Positions 63,027-64,000 of a DNA stretch of 64,000 nucleotides are shown in pieces. How positions within the stretch are numbered: position 1 is the stretch's first letter; each line of letters begins with the position of its first letter. The stretch is from an uncultured Dokdonia sp. GTDB taxonomy: Bacteria > Bacteroidota > Bacteroidia > Flavobacteriales > Flavobacteriaceae. The stretch covers positions 186,001 to 250,000 of the forward strand of contig NZ_CANLNH010000002.1 in assembly GCF_947492535.1 (NCBI RefSeq). Reading direction: 5' to 3'. The translations under genes were made by a program, and so were the position numbers. Below the pieces are notes generated by a model. That model was not told the DNA's origin and did not search any database. It was given only the letters and a program-made list of their open reading frames with translations.

Positions 63027-64000
63027 AGACTGTTACTAAATTTATAAATGTAGCTGCCATTGTTTCTATAGAATAATTTTCTCTACAATGAGCGGCTATT
63101 TCTGATCTCTTATCGATCCAATAGGATGGATTATTATATATTTCTTTTATGCTTTCGCCAAAATGTAAATCATCGTCTGTAGTATAAAAAAGAGCATTCT
63201 GCCCATCAATTGCAGCTTCAATTTCTGGAGAGTGGGGTTCATTTTTTGATATTAACATAGGTACTCCAAAACCAAAACTCTGTGTAATTGATAAGCCTAC
63301 ATAGCCTGGGGAAACACTAAAAATACTACTTTCATATAAAGACTTTAAAGTATCATAATCATTAATATGTCCTTTCTGTAAAACTCTTTTTTCTATTCCA
63401 TGCTCTTTAATATAGTTAGAAATACGTATGCTCTCTTCTCCTTCTCCAACTAAGAGAAGGCATACATTTTCTGGAATAATATCTAAACATTTTTTAAATG
63501 ACTCAACAAGAAAAAAAGGTTTTTTATTTTTAGACAACCTTCCTACATAAATAAGGTTTGTTGCAGGGTTTTTAGTTTTTTGAGCATACATGTCTTTTTG
63601 ATAAATTAAGGCATTAGGAGCTGCATAAACTGTCTTTTTGGGCATGTAAGAAGATAGTTCCTTTTGTTGTTGTTTTGTGTATACAACAATAGATGACGCA
63701 AGTCTTCTCATGTAGTTTCTTAAAATATCTGTTTTACTATTTTTACCTTTTCTTGGCCATGCATGTCCCCACAGTACTGTTTTTTTATTACTAATCCTTC
63801 TTACAAAAAGAAATATCCAATTAGAAATAATACGAGGATTCATTTCTAGTACAATAACAACATCTTTAAATAAGAGATGCCATATTCCTGTTTGGAATAA
63901 AAACTTTCTATTTAAGAAAAAATGATTTTTAATGTCAATACCTTCAATTCTTGAATCTGTTACTATAGATTTTTCAAAATACCTAGAACCTCTATAAAGC
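63016..64000 (-). CDS. Family 4 glycosyltransferase, 5' end outside window
   Basis: The ATG at 63843 is internal: the same frame is open through 157 more bases to the window edge, with codons before it reading as LYRGSRYFEKSIVTDSRIEG and later FKDVVIVLEM, typical of an N-terminal Rossmann domain. At least 327 residues are therefore visible. The C-terminal domain has YVGRLSKNKKPFFLVESF, LVGEGEESIRISNYI and SPGYVGLSITQSFGFGVPMLIS, the GT4 donor site with E/S variation. Likely extends the same polysaccharide. Confidence 0.85.
   Translation of the reverse strand, partial: LYRGSRYFEKSIVTDSRIEGIDIKNHFFLNRKFLFQTGIWHLLFKDVVIVLEMNPRIISNWIFLFVRRISNKKTVLWGHAWPRKGKNSKTDILRNYMRRLASSIVVYTKQQQKELSSYMPKKTVYAAPNALIYQKDMYAQKTKNPATNLIYVGRLSKNKKPFFLVESFKKCLDIIPENVCLLLVGEGEESIRISNYIKEHGIEKRVLQKGHINDYDTLKSLYESSIFSVSPGYVGLSITQSFGFGVPMLISKNEPHSPEIEAAIDGQNALFYTTDDDLHFGESIKEIYNNPSYWIDKRSEIAAHCRENYSIETMAATFINLVTVYGA

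Noticed and set aside
63149-63160. gctttcgccaaa as a palindrome copy
   Set aside because: Only the left half matches, and it encodes ordinary residues (FGES) of the glycosyltransferase.
63016-63843. Complete 275-residue glycosyltransferase starting at 63843
   Set aside because: The frame is open and protein-like up to base 64000, so the gene continues outside the window.

Overview
The window reads as one chromosomal segment of a marine-type member of the Flavobacteriaceae (Bacteroidota). I base this on low G+C, dense flavobacterial gene order, type IX secretion (T9SS) sorting domains on secreted proteins, a PorW/SprE lipoprotein, an ATP synthase operon that lacks the beta and epsilon genes, many DUF families typical of the group, and Bacteroidota-style TAnnTTTG promoter boxes. 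The palindrome cgctttcgcgaaagcg recurs about every 4-5 kb; this and the gene set make me think of a Dokdonia-like organism, but that is a guess. No tRNA, rRNA, CRISPR array, integrase or transposase was seen.

Layout. 1-13.2 kb: end of a TonB-dependent receptor, a uracil-DNA glycosylase-like gene, rsmI, tdk-alr, mscL, asd, an acetyltransferase, DoxX proteins, a prolyl oligopeptidase and a large FG-GAP secreted protein. 13.2-19.9 kb: dprA, an HU-CCDC81/SPOR protein, a thioesterase, a beta-propeller T9SS gene broken by two compensating frameshifts, and small outer-membrane/lipoprotein genes. 19.9-27 kb: a cell-envelope operon (EnvC-like M23 protein, DUF4292 lipoprotein, TPR protein, sugar nucleotidyltransferase, dut, flippase) plus a beta-barrel gene. 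27-28 kb: a gene-free repeat region with two 171-bp direct copies carrying a terminator-like hairpin, possibly twin small RNAs. 28-37 kb: the atp operon (atpG-A-H-F-E-B, a small membrane protein, AtpZ) with bactofilin and porW upstream. 37-41.6 kb: two ABC systems and a PaaE-like reductase. 41.6-44.3 kb: an unrecognised four-gene cassette with two DxD glycosyltransferase-like proteins. 44.3-50.7 kb: nitronate monooxygenase, GT9, DUF4254, an orphan adenine methylase, DUF6427 and purD. 50.9-64 kb: a polysaccharide locus (PaaK-like ligase, GT2, initiating sugar transferase, UDP-xylose synthase, UDP-glucose dehydrogenase, three GT4 enzymes, two Wzy/WaaL-like membrane proteins), cut by the right edge.

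How it works together. Ugd and the UXS-type decarboxylase would supply UDP-GlcA and UDP-xylose; the polyprenyl-phosphate transferase starts a repeat unit, the GTs extend it and the Wzy-like proteins polymerise or ligate it. The T9SS cargo proteins (three with C-terminal sorting domains) depend on machinery of which only PorW is present here.

The most unusual signal is the dispersed palindrome. It lies both between genes and inside genes, where it is read mostly as the peptide Ala-Phe-Ala-Lys-Ala and twice as Leu-Ser-Arg-Lys. It has no stop codon in any frame, occurs twice in one gene, sits in two signal peptides, and in the atpA-atpH spacer is interrupted by a second palindromic repeat. Several other short palindromic repeat families fill the non-coding gaps.
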